Source: Verrucomicrobiales bacterium
GTDB lineage: Bacteria; Verrucomicrobiota; Verrucomicrobiia; Verrucomicrobiales; DEV007
Assembly (NCBI GenBank): GCA_029233965.1
Contig: JARGOP010000035.1
Location: 1-36,773, forward strand
Length of the DNA: 36,773 nt
Reading direction: 5' to 3'
Shown: positions 23,734 through 31,491 of the stretch, in pieces
Layout of the letters: every line of letters begins with the position of its first letter
Position numbering within the stretch: the first letter of the stretch is position 1
Notes under the pieces: model-generated
What the model saw: only the letters and a program-made list of their open reading frames with translations
Databases searched by the model: none
Told to the model about the DNA's origin: nothing
Position numbers and translations under genes: made by a program

Positions 23734-24758
23734 CGAAGTTCAGCAAAAATGAGCCGGCCGGCACTGGTTTGGACGGCTCCGGCGACAATGACGGCCTGAG
23801 TGGTGCCCATCAGTTTCTTGCCGTGGTTTACGACAATCATGGTCCCGTCGGGAAGGTAGCCGACGGCCTGGTGATCGTCTTTTCCGCCTTTGACGAGTTC
23901 CAGTTCGACCTCGTCACCCGGAGAAACGAAGGGCCGAAGTGCGAGGGCGAGTTCGTTCAGGTTCAGGACGGAAATACCTTTGAGGCGGGCCACTTTGCCG
24001 AGGTTGGAATCATTCGTGAGAATCCGTCCGTTCAATTCATCGGCAAGCTCTACCATCTTGGAATCACCGGAAAGGCCGGAGGCGTAGTTGTCATCGTTGA
24101 TGATGACATCGATCCCATCGGTCGATTGCATGCGGTTCAGACAGTCAAGCCCGCGCTTGCCGCGGCTGCGCTTCATCTCATCTGCGGAGTCGGCCATTTT
24201 CTGAAGCTCGTCGAGGACGAACCGTGGAACAACCATCGCTCCGCCGAGAAAGCCGGCCTCACAGATGCCATGAACGCGACCATCGATAATGACGTTCGTA
24301 TCAAGCAGCGTCGGCAGGTCCTGAAGGGAATCCTGGCGAAATCGAACGTAGGGAATCAACAGGGAAAACTCCTCCCGCTTGCTCCGCAGCGCGAGCATGA
24401 CCCCAAGGAAGCCGAAGCCGAGAAAGATCGCCAGATTGAAGATGTTTCCGGCGAGCTCGAACTGCTCAACCCAGCCCGCCTCGAAAAAGCCGATGCGGGT
24501 CACGAGCCAGGCGCAGAGAAATCCAATGAGGAGACCAAAGGTTCCATGTGAAAAGGACCGGATCGTGACGCCGCGCAGCATCACGTCGAGCACGATCATG
24601 AAGGACGCGAAACCAAGGCCGATGATCGCGCCGGTCCATCCGGCGAACCACCAGTCTTCCCGCGCTTCCCCGAGCGCCACAGAAACCCCGACGAAACTCC
24701 CCAGAAGGAGGAAGAACATTCGGATCACGTTGAGAAGAGCACCTTGATTCAGTTGCAT
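23724..24758 (-). CDS. membrane-anchored PIN/TRAM domain protein (YacL type)
   Basis: The 344-residue product has about four membrane helices in residues 10-125. A PIN ribonuclease domain follows (LLDTNVIIDG with D153, then acidic residues in EADELNG-like positions and ILTNDSNLGKVA), and a C-terminal TRAM RNA-binding domain (about 275-335, GTMIVVNHGKKLMG). It matches the Bacillus YacL family of membrane PIN/TRAM proteins, probable RNases of unclear target. It lies 59 bp downstream of prmA on the same strand. The start at 24758 is preferred because it includes the first full hydrophobic helix. Confidence 0.92.
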   Translation of the reverse strand: MQLNQGALLNVIRMFFLLLGSFVGVSVALGEAREDWWFAGWTGAIIGLGFASFMIVLDVMLRGVTIRSFSHGTFGLLIGFLCAWLVTRIGFFEAGWVEQFELAGNIFNLAIFLGFGFLGVMLALRSKREEFSLLIPYVRFRQDSLQDLPTLLDTNVIIDGRVHGICEAGFLGGAMVVPRFVLDELQKMADSADEMKRSRGKRGLDCLNRMQSTDGIDVIINDDNYASGLSGDSKMVELADELNGRILTNDSNLGKVARLKGISVLNLNELALALRPFVSPGDEVELELVKGGKDDHQAVGYLPDGTMIVVNHGKKLMGTTQAVIVAGAVQTSAGRLIFAELRDH

Positions 24759-24817
24759 GCGGCGGCAGAGGGAAAGGTCAATATATCACGAGTGCTGATA
24801 TTTCGCGACGAACTGTT

Positions 24818-25681
24818 TTATCGGCGTCCGTGTCCGGCAACCCACTTTCCCCGGCGGAGGAAATCGCACAGTGGCAGTCCCGCCGCTTTTGCCGCTTCGG
24901 CGACCTCCTTTGCCTGTGATGTCAAAAAGCCGGAAATGACGATTTCACCATCGTCGGTGAGACCGGATGGAAAGAACGGAAGCAGGGTCACGAGGAGTGC
25001 GCTGAACAGGTTCGCGGCGAGGACATCGAAGGATCCGAGTTCGCCCGACTCCAGCATCGGAATGACATCGCCGGCGAGAAATGTAATCCTGTCTGCGACC
25101 TCGTGGCGTTCCGCATTCCGGCGTGCATATCCCAGCGCCATTTCGTCAATTTCGACGGCGATTACTTCGGAGGCGCCCAGCCTGGCGGCAGCCACGGCGA
25201 GAATGCCGCTGCCGCAACCGAGGTCGAGAAGTCGCCAGGGCCGGTTTGCCCGCTCCTTGGCGAGATCGACGAGAAACCGCAAACAGCCGGCAGTGGTGGG
25301 ATGACCTCCGGTCCCGAATGCGAGCTGCGGCGGAAAGCTGAGGAGGATGCGTCCGGGATATCTGGTCTCGAGACTCTTGAGGACGACTTCGTCTTCCGAC
25401 TCGGTGACGAGCAGGGAGTCCCGGATCTTCAGCAGTGAGTTGGCCCCGGCTTCAGCGGAGGGCTGCCAGTCTCCGGGCCGGACCTCAGTCACGCCGCCGC
25501 CGAATTCAGCCCGAAGGAGGTCAGCTTGTTCCCGGGTCGTGAGAAAACTGGAGAGCTGCCAGCGCTTCCGCTTGACCTGCTTTTCAGCCGAAAAGGCAAC
25601 ATCGCTCATGAGGAGCTTCGTTTCCCATTCTTCGAGGTCTTCTTCGTCGACCGACTTTGACCAGCGATACAGTGTTTCCAA
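24818..25681 (-). CDS. prmA: ribosomal protein L11 methyltransferase
   Basis: The 287-residue S-adenosylmethionine-dependent methyltransferase has the PrmA signature LAFGTGGHPTT (120-130), the SAM-binding loop LLDLGCGSGI (151-160), the acidic VIAVEIDE and the catalytic-motif-like VLAANLFSALL (the family's N-x-x-x motif). It trimethylates ribosomal protein L11. I accept the TTG start at 25681 because a strong GGAGGT (25688-25693) lies six bases upstream and no ATG is available before the fold begins. The neighbouring tRNA-Gly gene ends 34 bp upstream on the same strand, so a joint transcript is possible. Confidence 0.93.
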   Translation of the reverse strand: METLYRWSKSVDEEDLEEWETKLLMSDVAFSAEKQVKRKRWQLSSFLTTREQADLLRAEFGGGVTEVRPGDWQPSAEAGANSLLKIRDSLLVTESEDEVVLKSLETRYPGRILLSFPPQLAFGTGGHPTTAGCLRFLVDLAKERANRPWRLLDLGCGSGILAVAAARLGASEVIAVEIDEMALGYARRNAERHEVADRITFLAGDVIPMLESGELGSFDVLAANLFSALLVTLLPFFPSGLTDDGEIVISGFLTSQAKEVAEAAKAAGLPLCDFLRRGKWVAGHGRR

Positions 25682-25687
25682 GCGGTG

Positions 25688-25693
25688 ACCTCC
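25688..25693 (-). promoter_or_regulatory. strong ribosome binding site for prmA
   Basis: GGAGGT on the minus strand, six bases before the TTG at 25679-25681. It decides the start in favour of TTG. It stands out because most genes in this window lack a recognisable Shine-Dalgarno sequence. Confidence 0.8.
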
Positions 25694-25714
25694 AGATTTG
25701 CTTGAAAGAAAAAA

Positions 25715-25789
25715 TGGAGCGGGTGATGAGATTCGAACTCACGACATCAACCTTGGCAAGGTTGCGCTCTACCCCTGAGCTACACCCGC
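25715..25789 (-). tRNA. tRNA-Gly (anticodon GCC)
   Basis: The minus-strand sequence folds as a complete tRNA: acceptor arms GCGGGTG and CACCCGC, D-loop TAGCTCAGGGGTAGAGC, anticodon loop TTGCCAA (GCC at 25755-25757), and T-loop GTTCGAATC. The CCA end is encoded (25715-25717). A short T run follows, before the prmA ribosome binding site. Confidence 0.97.
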
Positions 25790-25792
25790 ATT

Positions 25793-25808
25793 CGCTACCG
25801 TGGTAGCG
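25793..25808. other. palindrome at the 5' side of tRNA-Gly
   Basis: CGCTACC-GT-GGTAGCG has 7-bp arms and starts four bases upstream of the tRNA 5' end. It may be part of the tRNA promoter region or a processing signal, or a chance match. The divergent trpC gene lies beyond it, so the interval 25790-25927 should hold two opposing promoters; neither is clear. Confidence 0.35.
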
Positions 25809-25927
25809 CGGACGGGAAATTTGGACGGAATCGTTCGTTTTTCAAGGCAAATTTTTTAAAATACAGTGGCGGGCGAATTGAGCGGGGCGTATCGATGACG
25901 ACCGGATCGAACGGACCCCCTACCACG

Positions 25928-26758
25928 ATGAAAACTTTCGGAAACAAGCTCGACGAAATCCTTGCTGATAAACAGGCGGAAGTGGAGAAGCTGCTGCCTC
26001 TGAGTGACAAGCTGCAGTTCGCCGCGCAGGCCCGTGAAGACTTCCGCTCGTTTGAAATCGCACTGGGCGGAGCGCTGCGGGAGCAGGCGGAGGATGAGGG
26101 ATACGGCAAAAACATCCTTTCCGTCATCGCAGAGGTGAAGAAGGGTTCGCCTTCAGCCGGAACGATCGAGCCGAATTTTGACCCGGTAGCGATCGCAAAG
26201 TCCTACGAGGAAGCGGGGGCAAACGCTCTTTCGATTCTGACTGACGAGAAATATTTTCAGGGCCATCTTTCCTACCTCTCCCAAATCCGCGAGGCGGTGG
26301 ATCTGCCGCTTCTGAGGAAAGATTTCATCATTCACGAGGTGCAGATTTTCGAAGCGGTCGTGGCGGGAGCGGATGCGGTCCTGCTGATCGTCGGAGCGCT
26401 CGAACAGGAGGAACTGGTTCATCTTCTTGAAGTTGCCCACAGCTACCAACTCGATGTCCTCGTCGAGGTGCACGACCTCGAAGAAATGGAGCGCGCCCTT
26501 GAAACCGACGCGAAAATCATCGGGGTGAACAACCGGAATCTCCGCACCTTTGAAGTGGATCTCACGACAACGGAGGCCCTCAGTCAGGAGGTGGGTCCCT
26601 ATCACATTCTTGTGAGTGAGAGCGGCATCTACACCGGTGAGGACACCGGGCGGATTCAATCCTGGGGGGCGGATGCGATCCTCGTTGGAGAAGCGCTCAT
26701 GAGAGCGGGTGATCGCACCGCAAAGATGGCTGAGCTGAAGGGGCTGCCACTGTCCTAG
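25928..26758 (+). CDS. trpC: indole-3-glycerol phosphate synthase
   Basis: The 276-residue (beta/alpha)8 enzyme closes the indole ring in tryptophan biosynthesis, converting CdRP to indole-3-glycerol phosphate. Active-site marks are VIAEVKKGSPSAG (catalytic Lys and the phosphate/carboxylate loop), EAGANALSILTDEKYFQGHL, LPLLRKDFIIHEVQIFEA, IIGVNNRNLRTFEVDL and VSESGIYTGED. I prefer ATG 25928 because family members begin close to the LDEILADKQAEVE helix; an in-frame ATG at 25895 would add 11 poorly conserved residues. It is divergent from tRNA-Gly and is not next to other trp genes, so the pathway is dispersed in this genome. Confidence 0.95.
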   Translation: MKTFGNKLDEILADKQAEVEKLLPLSDKLQFAAQAREDFRSFEIALGGALREQAEDEGYGKNILSVIAEVKKGSPSAGTIEPNFDPVAIAKSYEEAGANALSILTDEKYFQGHLSYLSQIREAVDLPLLRKDFIIHEVQIFEAVVAGADAVLLIVGALEQEELVHLLEVAHSYQLDVLVEVHDLEEMERALETDAKIIGVNNRNLRTFEVDLTTTEALSQEVGPYHILVSESGIYTGEDTGRIQSWGADAILVGEALMRAGDRTAKMAELKGLPLS

Positions 26759-26774
26759 AGGCTGCAAACCGTGC

Positions 26775-27719
26775 CTATTCAGCCAGCAGATTCATTCCGC
26801 GGCTCTCAAAAAACGCCGGTAGGCTGCTCCAGGAGGCATCGACGGGGTTGAACCACTGAACCCGTTTCCGGTCCGCCGAAACCCGGAACTGTCCGATCAT
26901 GGGAGCGACGTTGGGATCGTAGCCGGAGTCCGGCGCATGGATCTCGCGAATTTCCACGTCGCTCCATTCCGGATCGTCCGCGTAGGTTTCGACGATGAGT
27001 GAGACCCCCTTCGGCAACGAGTCGCTGAGTTTGACATACCAGCGCTGTTGTTTGACCCAATCCTCGAGTTCTCCGGCAGGCTTGTTTGGCGACTGCTGCA
27101 TGGCCCCGGCCTTGCGTTCAAAGCCGTCTTCGGTGGGTGTCACCGTTTCGGTTGTCACATCGGCATTCGCCCCTCCGTCATAGGTGTAGACCTGAACCTC
27201 GAAAGTACCATCCCGGTTTTCGACGAAGAATTTCGAGATCCAGGTGCCGAGGTATTCCTCTCCCCCGGTCCAGACGAACTTGCCGGATCCTTTCGGCGTT
27301 TCGAGAAGCGCGGCGGAACGGCTCAGGTAGAAGCGTCCGTGCCTCCATTCCAAAACACGAAACCAGGTAGGCGACACGTCACTCTGCGGCTCGGGGGCGA
27401 CGAGTTCGATTTTCCCGTCCTGATCGATATCGCCGACGAGTTGCGGCATGCTGATTCCGAAGTGCCACTCTCCAAAAACCATGGGGTGCTCGACATCTTT
27501 GAGGTCAGCCCCTTCCCAGATGACCGCGCCGGTGGAATCGGAGACCCGGAGCTGATAGAAGGTTCCATTTTCTTCCTCTTTCGCGAAAAGGTGCCAGGAG
27601 ATGATTTCGGCTTTGCCGTCCCCATCAAGGTCGGCCATCAACTGACCGTCTCCCTGGCCGGATCCCGATTTTGCGGAAAGAACAAGCACGGTAAACAGAA
27701 CCAAAGCGGAAACTCTCAT
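26775..27719 (-). CDS. secreted FG-GAP/VCBS repeat protein
   Basis: The product is 314 residues if started at ATG 27719 (334 from 27779). It has a signal peptide (MRVSALVLFTVLVLSAKSGSG) followed by FG-GAP-like calcium-binding repeats, with ADLDGDGKAEII and VGDIDQDGKIELVAPE as clear DxDxDG loops. The rest is beta-rich and unassigned. I chose 27719 because the upstream extension would overlap the divergent carboxypeptidase region and hide the signal peptide. It is convergent with trpC. Such propeller-like proteins bind calcium and often take part in extracellular recognition; no specific role can be given. Confidence 0.75.
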   Translation of the reverse strand: MRVSALVLFTVLVLSAKSGSGQGDGQLMADLDGDGKAEIISWHLFAKEEENGTFYQLRVSDSTGAVIWEGADLKDVEHPMVFGEWHFGISMPQLVGDIDQDGKIELVAPEPQSDVSPTWFRVLEWRHGRFYLSRSAALLETPKGSGKFVWTGGEEYLGTWISKFFVENRDGTFEVQVYTYDGGANADVTTETVTPTEDGFERKAGAMQQSPNKPAGELEDWVKQQRWYVKLSDSLPKGVSLIVETYADDPEWSDVEIREIHAPDSGYDPNVAPMIGQFRVSADRKRVQWFNPVDASWSSLPAFFESRGMNLLAE

Positions 27720-27807
27720 GGCTGAATCTACGCCGATGACTTCTGGGGCACTTGCCGGGTTTTGCCCGCATACTCGCACCTATTGTCACGACGCGAAGAG
27801 AAGATGT

Positions 27808-28653
27808 ATGATACGCTCCCCCATGATTTGTTTCCGCTTTTCTGAGCGTATCAAGGTTGCGCGTCTGATTTGGATGACAGCCTTTTTCATCCCTGTGAGC
27901 TCACCGGCACAGCAGACAATGCAGCCTCTCCAACTGACGGCGGAGAGTGCCATGGCGGTGCGACTGGATCAACGGATCGTGACTTACTCGAAAAACATCG
28001 ATGAGAAGCGGCCGGTGGCGAGTACACAGAAACTGCTCACGGCTTTGATCATCGCCGAGGCGGGCGGGCTTGATGAGCGAGTCCCCGTCAAGCGTACTGA
28101 CGGACAGGTCCCCCCGCGAAATCTCTGGATCACGGAGGGCAGCTCTTATTCCCGGGGAACGCTCCTCGAGATGATGCTGATTCGCAGCTTTAATGATGTC
28201 ACGAAATGCCTCGCCCGGGACCACGCCGGCAGTCAGGGGGAGTTTGCGAAGATCATGAATTCCCGCGCGGCGTCGCTGGGAATGGAAAACTCTCATTTTG
28301 AAGATGCGCACGGCCTGTCTTCGACGGGGCAGCATTCGACGGGCCGGGACATGATGAAGCTGGCGGTGGCGGCATTCAGCAATCCTGAGATTCGGCGCAT
28401 TGTCAGGATCAAAGAGACCACCTTCACCTATCATGGAGCCAAGACGATCCCGGTTGAGAACAGCAATGAATTGCTCCTTCGCTACCCGTCCTGTGTCGGG
28501 ATGAAAACCGGCTACACCGAGGCGGCGGGGCGGTGTCTCGTCGCGGCGGCTGAGGAAGGCGGGAAGACGGTCATCGCGGTGATTCTCGGCAGCACCATCG
28601 AAGAGGTCTGGAACGATGCGGAAAGACTGATCCGTTTTTCGCAGCAGTATTAG
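27808..28653 (+). CDS. D-alanyl-D-alanine carboxypeptidase (peptidase S11, PBP5/6 family)
   Basis: The 281-residue periplasmic serine peptidase trims the pentapeptide of peptidoglycan. The three active-site motifs are S72-T-Q-K75 (SxxK), S127-F-N129 (SxN) and K233-T-G (KTG in GMKTGYT). A hydrophobic export segment lies in residues 15-30. The C-terminal PBP5 domain and membrane anchor are absent, so this is a short form. ATG 27808 is chosen because it follows GAAGAGAAG at good spacing; upstream readings would cross the start of the divergent gene. It is followed 13 bp later by the acetyltransferase gene. Confidence 0.92.
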   Translation: MIRSPMICFRFSERIKVARLIWMTAFFIPVSSPAQQTMQPLQLTAESAMAVRLDQRIVTYSKNIDEKRPVASTQKLLTALIIAEAGGLDERVPVKRTDGQVPPRNLWITEGSSYSRGTLLEMMLIRSFNDVTKCLARDHAGSQGEFAKIMNSRAASLGMENSHFEDAHGLSSTGQHSTGRDMMKLAVAAFSNPEIRRIVRIKETTFTYHGAKTIPVENSNELLLRYPSCVGMKTGYTEAAGRCLVAAAEEGGKTVIAVILGSTIEEVWNDAERLIRFSQQY

Positions 28654-28666
28654 GATTCACTTTGCG

Positions 28667-29295
28667 ATGTCTTTCCTCCGGAACAAAGCCCCGCTCATCG
28701 TCACGCTCGAAAGTGGCCTCGTGGTTCGTCTCCGCCCGATTCACGAAGGAGACACGGCCCGGATCCGGCAGGCCTACGGGTTGCTCTCGGAAGAAAGCCG
28801 CATGAACCGTTTCTGGGAAAAGCCGACGGAGATCAATGCTTCGCGAGCCGACGCTCTCGCGGACACGGGGACGAAAATCACTTTGCCTGGGTCGCCCTTC
28901 ACGAAACAGATGATAGTTTCCCGGGCTATGCCGGAGCTTCGGTGTGGAGAGATCCCCGCAATCCTGAAAGGGCGGAGATCGCCTTCACTGTCGCGGATGA
29001 ATGGCAACGCAAAGGGCTCGCCACGCTGCTCTTCTCGATTCTCTGGATCGAGGGACGCGAGTCGGGGATTCGCGAGTACCACGGAACGGCGCGCCGCCGT
29101 AATCTCGCGATCCTCCATTGGTGGGAGGGCATCGGCGGGAACATCCGCACCTTCGGCCGTCATCACGAGTTCTCCTTTCCGCTGGAGTCTCCGGACTCGT
29201 TTCTTCAAAAGGTCGCTTTTGAAATGCCTCCCTCTCCGGAAAGGGTCGTTCTTGCTGATTGGCTGGCCGAGTGGAATGATCTGTCACAGGTATAA
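28667..29295 (+). pseudogene. GNAT acetyltransferase gene broken by a -1 frameshift
   Basis: Residues 1-67 are in one frame (LVVRLRPIHEGDTARIRQAY, SEESRMNRFWEKPTEINASR). From the GGGG at 28867-28870 the protein continues in another frame with DENHFAWVALHE, SVWRDPRNPERAEIAFTVAD, EWQRKGLATLLFSIL (the acetyl-CoA loop) to the TAA at 29293-29295. Adding one G to the run of four restores a single 210-codon GNAT gene. The N-acetyltransferase fold is clear, but the substrate is unknown. The cause could be a real deletion or a homopolymer sequencing error. In the first frame the product would end as an unrelated tail. Confidence 0.75.
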
Positions 29296-29319
29296 CAATT
29301 CTATTTTGTAATCATCCGA

Positions 29320-29487
29320 GTGACGGTGATTGCGGGGGACTGCGACGAACTTTTCTCTTCCGGACTTCTCCGCGAAAGCTCAGTTTCGGAGCCATTGCCG
29401 ATTCGCATTCCCGGGGCCGAAGCTCCGAATGAATTTCAGACGCGCGAAGACAAAGCGATCATGGACGAAAGCGCGCAAGCGATTTGA
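29320..29487 (+). CDS. possible small acidic protein (55 residues)
   Basis: A GTG-started frame of 55 codons has natural codon use (mostly G or C at the third position) and an acidic, protein-like product that begins MTVIAGDCDELFSSGLL and ends DKAIMDESAQAI. It is in the same frame as the end of the GNAT gene, separated by that gene's TAA and 24 bases. GAG precedes the GTG by a few bases. I recognise no family. It may be the tail of a once-longer gene or a real small protein. The remaining bases to 29535 hold nothing I can name. Confidence 0.35.
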   Translation: MTVIAGDCDELFSSGLLRESSVSEPLPIRIPGAEAPNEFQTREDKAIMDESAQAI

Positions 29488-29535
29488 TCAAGAGGCAGTC
29501 TCTAACAAGTCTCCAAAAGCACTTTCTTCGCTTCC

Positions 29536-30324
29536 TTAATAGGCCTCCACCATGGCCCCGTCGATGAGCACATTCTGTCCGGTCAGGTACGCGTTTGCCT
29601 CCGAACTGAGGAAAGCAACGATCCGTCCGAAGTCTGCCGGTTCACCGTATTTTCCCAGTGGAATGGAGGCCCGGGAACGGGCGCGCTGGTCTTCGAGAGA
29701 GATGCCGGCCTTCTCTGCCCAGATCGTATCGAGCTGCTCGATGCGTTCGGTGTCGATGCGTCCGGGCCCTACCGTATTGACAAGAATTCCATCCGGACCC
29801 AGCTCCCGCGCGAGTGATTTTCCGAGTCCGACGAGCCCTGCCCGGAAGACATTGGAGAGAAGGAGGCCGTCGATCGCCTGCTTCGTGGAGACCGAAGTGT
29901 TGTTGACGATGCGGCCGCCGCCACCCTCTTTCAGGTGAGGTAGCGCTGCACGAATCGTTCTCACGTAGCCCAGCATGGTGAGCTCAAAGGCAGACTGCCA
30001 GGCGTCGTCGTCAAACTGTTCAAACCCTCCCGCCGGCGGGCCGCCCGTGTTGTTGAAGAGCGCCCAGATGCCTCCGCATTGATCCACCGTCGCAGCGACG
30101 ACGGATTCGATATCGTCGGCCACCGTCAAGTCGCCTGCGAGGAAGTGTGGCCGGTTTCCGGTTTCTGTTTCGATGAAGTCCGCCGTTTCCCGCAGCCGGG
30201 TTTCGGAGCGGGCGAAGAGCATGACGTTCGCACCTTCTCTCGCGAGTTCTAACGCAACCCCGCGGCCAATCCCTCCGCTGGAGGCCATGACGAGGGCACC
30301 TTTGTCTTTCAGTCCAAGATCCAT
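29536..30324 (-). CDS. atypical short-chain dehydrogenase/reductase (FabG-like)
   Basis: The 262-residue Rossmann protein has a variant nucleotide loop ASSGGIGRG (14-22), N91-N-T-G-G95 in place of NNAGG, and the conserved S144. Where the catalytic Tyr and Lys should stand (13 and 17 residues after S144) it has S157 and R161 (LLLSNVFRAG). A subgroup of 'FabG-like' SDRs is known to lack the perfect cofactor motif and catalytic tetrad, and this protein fits it. The overall fold and the C-terminal GQNVLIDGAMVEAY are typical. The reaction is therefore uncertain. It is convergent with the small frame before it. Confidence 0.88.
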   Translation of the reverse strand: MDLGLKDKGALVMASSGGIGRGVALELAREGANVMLFARSETRLRETADFIETETGNRPHFLAGDLTVADDIESVVAATVDQCGGIWALFNNTGGPPAGGFEQFDDDAWQSAFELTMLGYVRTIRAALPHLKEGGGGRIVNNTSVSTKQAIDGLLLSNVFRAGLVGLGKSLARELGPDGILVNTVGPGRIDTERIEQLDTIWAEKAGISLEDQRARSRASIPLGKYGEPADFGRIVAFLSSEANAYLTGQNVLIDGAMVEAY

Positions 30325-30399
30325 GCGGGAAACCTAGACGAATCTACGCAATCGCGAGCGGAGAATCCTGCCTTTTTCAAGGTCGCTGCGGAATCCGGA

Positions 30400-31077
30400 T
30401 CACCCCCCCCTGCTGGAACGAGTTCCGGCAGAGGGAGGCTCCTCCTTAGATTCTCCGAACTGATTATGGCTGGAGAAATTGTTGTGATTGCGGTTTTGCT
30501 GCGGTGAAGAGGCCCGGGCACACTGGGAGGCCGCAATGATCATTTTGCGATTTCCGAGACCTGTTTTTTCCAGAATGGAGGCAACGTGCTTCTCGACGGT
30601 GCGTTCACTGATGCCAAGCTCCGTTGCGATTTGACCGTTCGTTTTCGCAGCTGCCACCAGTGGCAGGACCTCCCGTTCGCGCCGGGAGAGCAGCGTCTTG
30701 TCGATATCTTCATCGCGATCTGACGGAAGATGCTCGCTCGCGCAGATAAGTTGCTCAAGAGTCATGTCTAAGATGAGTTGTTCATCTTCACAGGGCCTCT
30801 CGCTATAGTGAATGCAGAAAGTGATGCAGAGGTTTTCCTTCGGCCAGATCGAGCGTTCGATCACGACCGGTGATCCCTCGCGCGGCACGCACGCTCCGGG
30901 GATTATACTGCCGGAGAGGATAAGTTTCCCTGTGTCCGGATCATAGCGCTTTAAGGCAAGGTCTATGCCATTCGCCGTGAGGAGATAGTTTGCAAGCCCA
31001 TCACAGCCAACTCGATCGCTTTTGGAAAGCTTTCAGCGCGGTGCATCGAAAGCACCAACTGGTGTCCCGATTTCCAT
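30400..31077 (-). pseudogene. LuxR-type transcriptional regulator, 5' part interrupted
   Basis: The intact C-terminal part (GTG at 30888 to the stop at 30400) contains a LuxR helix-turn-helix: LLSRREREVLPLVAAAKTNG then SERTVEKHVASILEKTGL. Upstream the same frame is open and protein-like (NYLLTANGIDLALKRYD) to a TGA at 31033-31035. Fourteen codons further an ATG (31075-31077, MEIGTPVGAFDAP) could be the original start. A second frame reading AESFPKAIELAV also looks coding, so a pair of compensating indels is an alternative to a nonsense mutation. The last codons before the stop contain eight consecutive G (30403-30410, as C on the plus strand). The tail after the HTH is low-complexity. Confidence 0.6.
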
Positions 31078-31491
31078 AGGTTGGGCCCTCTCATCTTCGA
31101 AAACGTCTGGCGATGCGGTTTTGGACTTCGATCAGGTCCGCATGGAGACCGCCGCCGGGCGCTGCGGGCGGGGCACCGGAACCTTTCCGGGTGTCCGGGT
31201 GTCCCTTCCGGCAGTGCGTTTGATGGCAGGGAACGGGGCGTCGATTCATGGGCGTGCTTACACAACAAACCAGGTTCATTTCTCTCTTTTAATTACCGAT
31301 TCCGGAAAGAAAGTTACAAAATCAAAGGTTTTTCCCCGACGGAGCACTCACCCTTTGGAGAATAAGCGGCCCCACCAAAAGTCACAGCGAAACGAGACAT
31401 CCCTTTACGCATTCCAACAATGCGTAGATCTACCCAATCCCCTATTTCCGATCGGAAGAGGGAAAAATCAGGTCACTCCTGAAAACGGGGC
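31078..31491. other. intergenic region between the LuxR gene and valS
   Basis: About 410 bp with no convincing gene. It includes an AT-richer part (31255-31350) and a 12-bp perfect palindrome TTCCGATCGGAA (31446-31457) flanked by CCCTA and GAGGG. No T-rich tract follows the palindrome in the valS direction, so I do not call it a terminator. Open frames on both strands here look non-coding. Confidence 0.4.

Noticed and set aside
29330-29539. 69-codon frame overlapping the 55-residue candidate
   Set aside because: Arg/Lys/Phe-rich product with poor codon use compared with the other frame.
31446-31457. Palindrome TTCCGATCGGAA as a valS terminator
   Set aside because: The T-rich stretch lies before it, not after it, in the valS direction.
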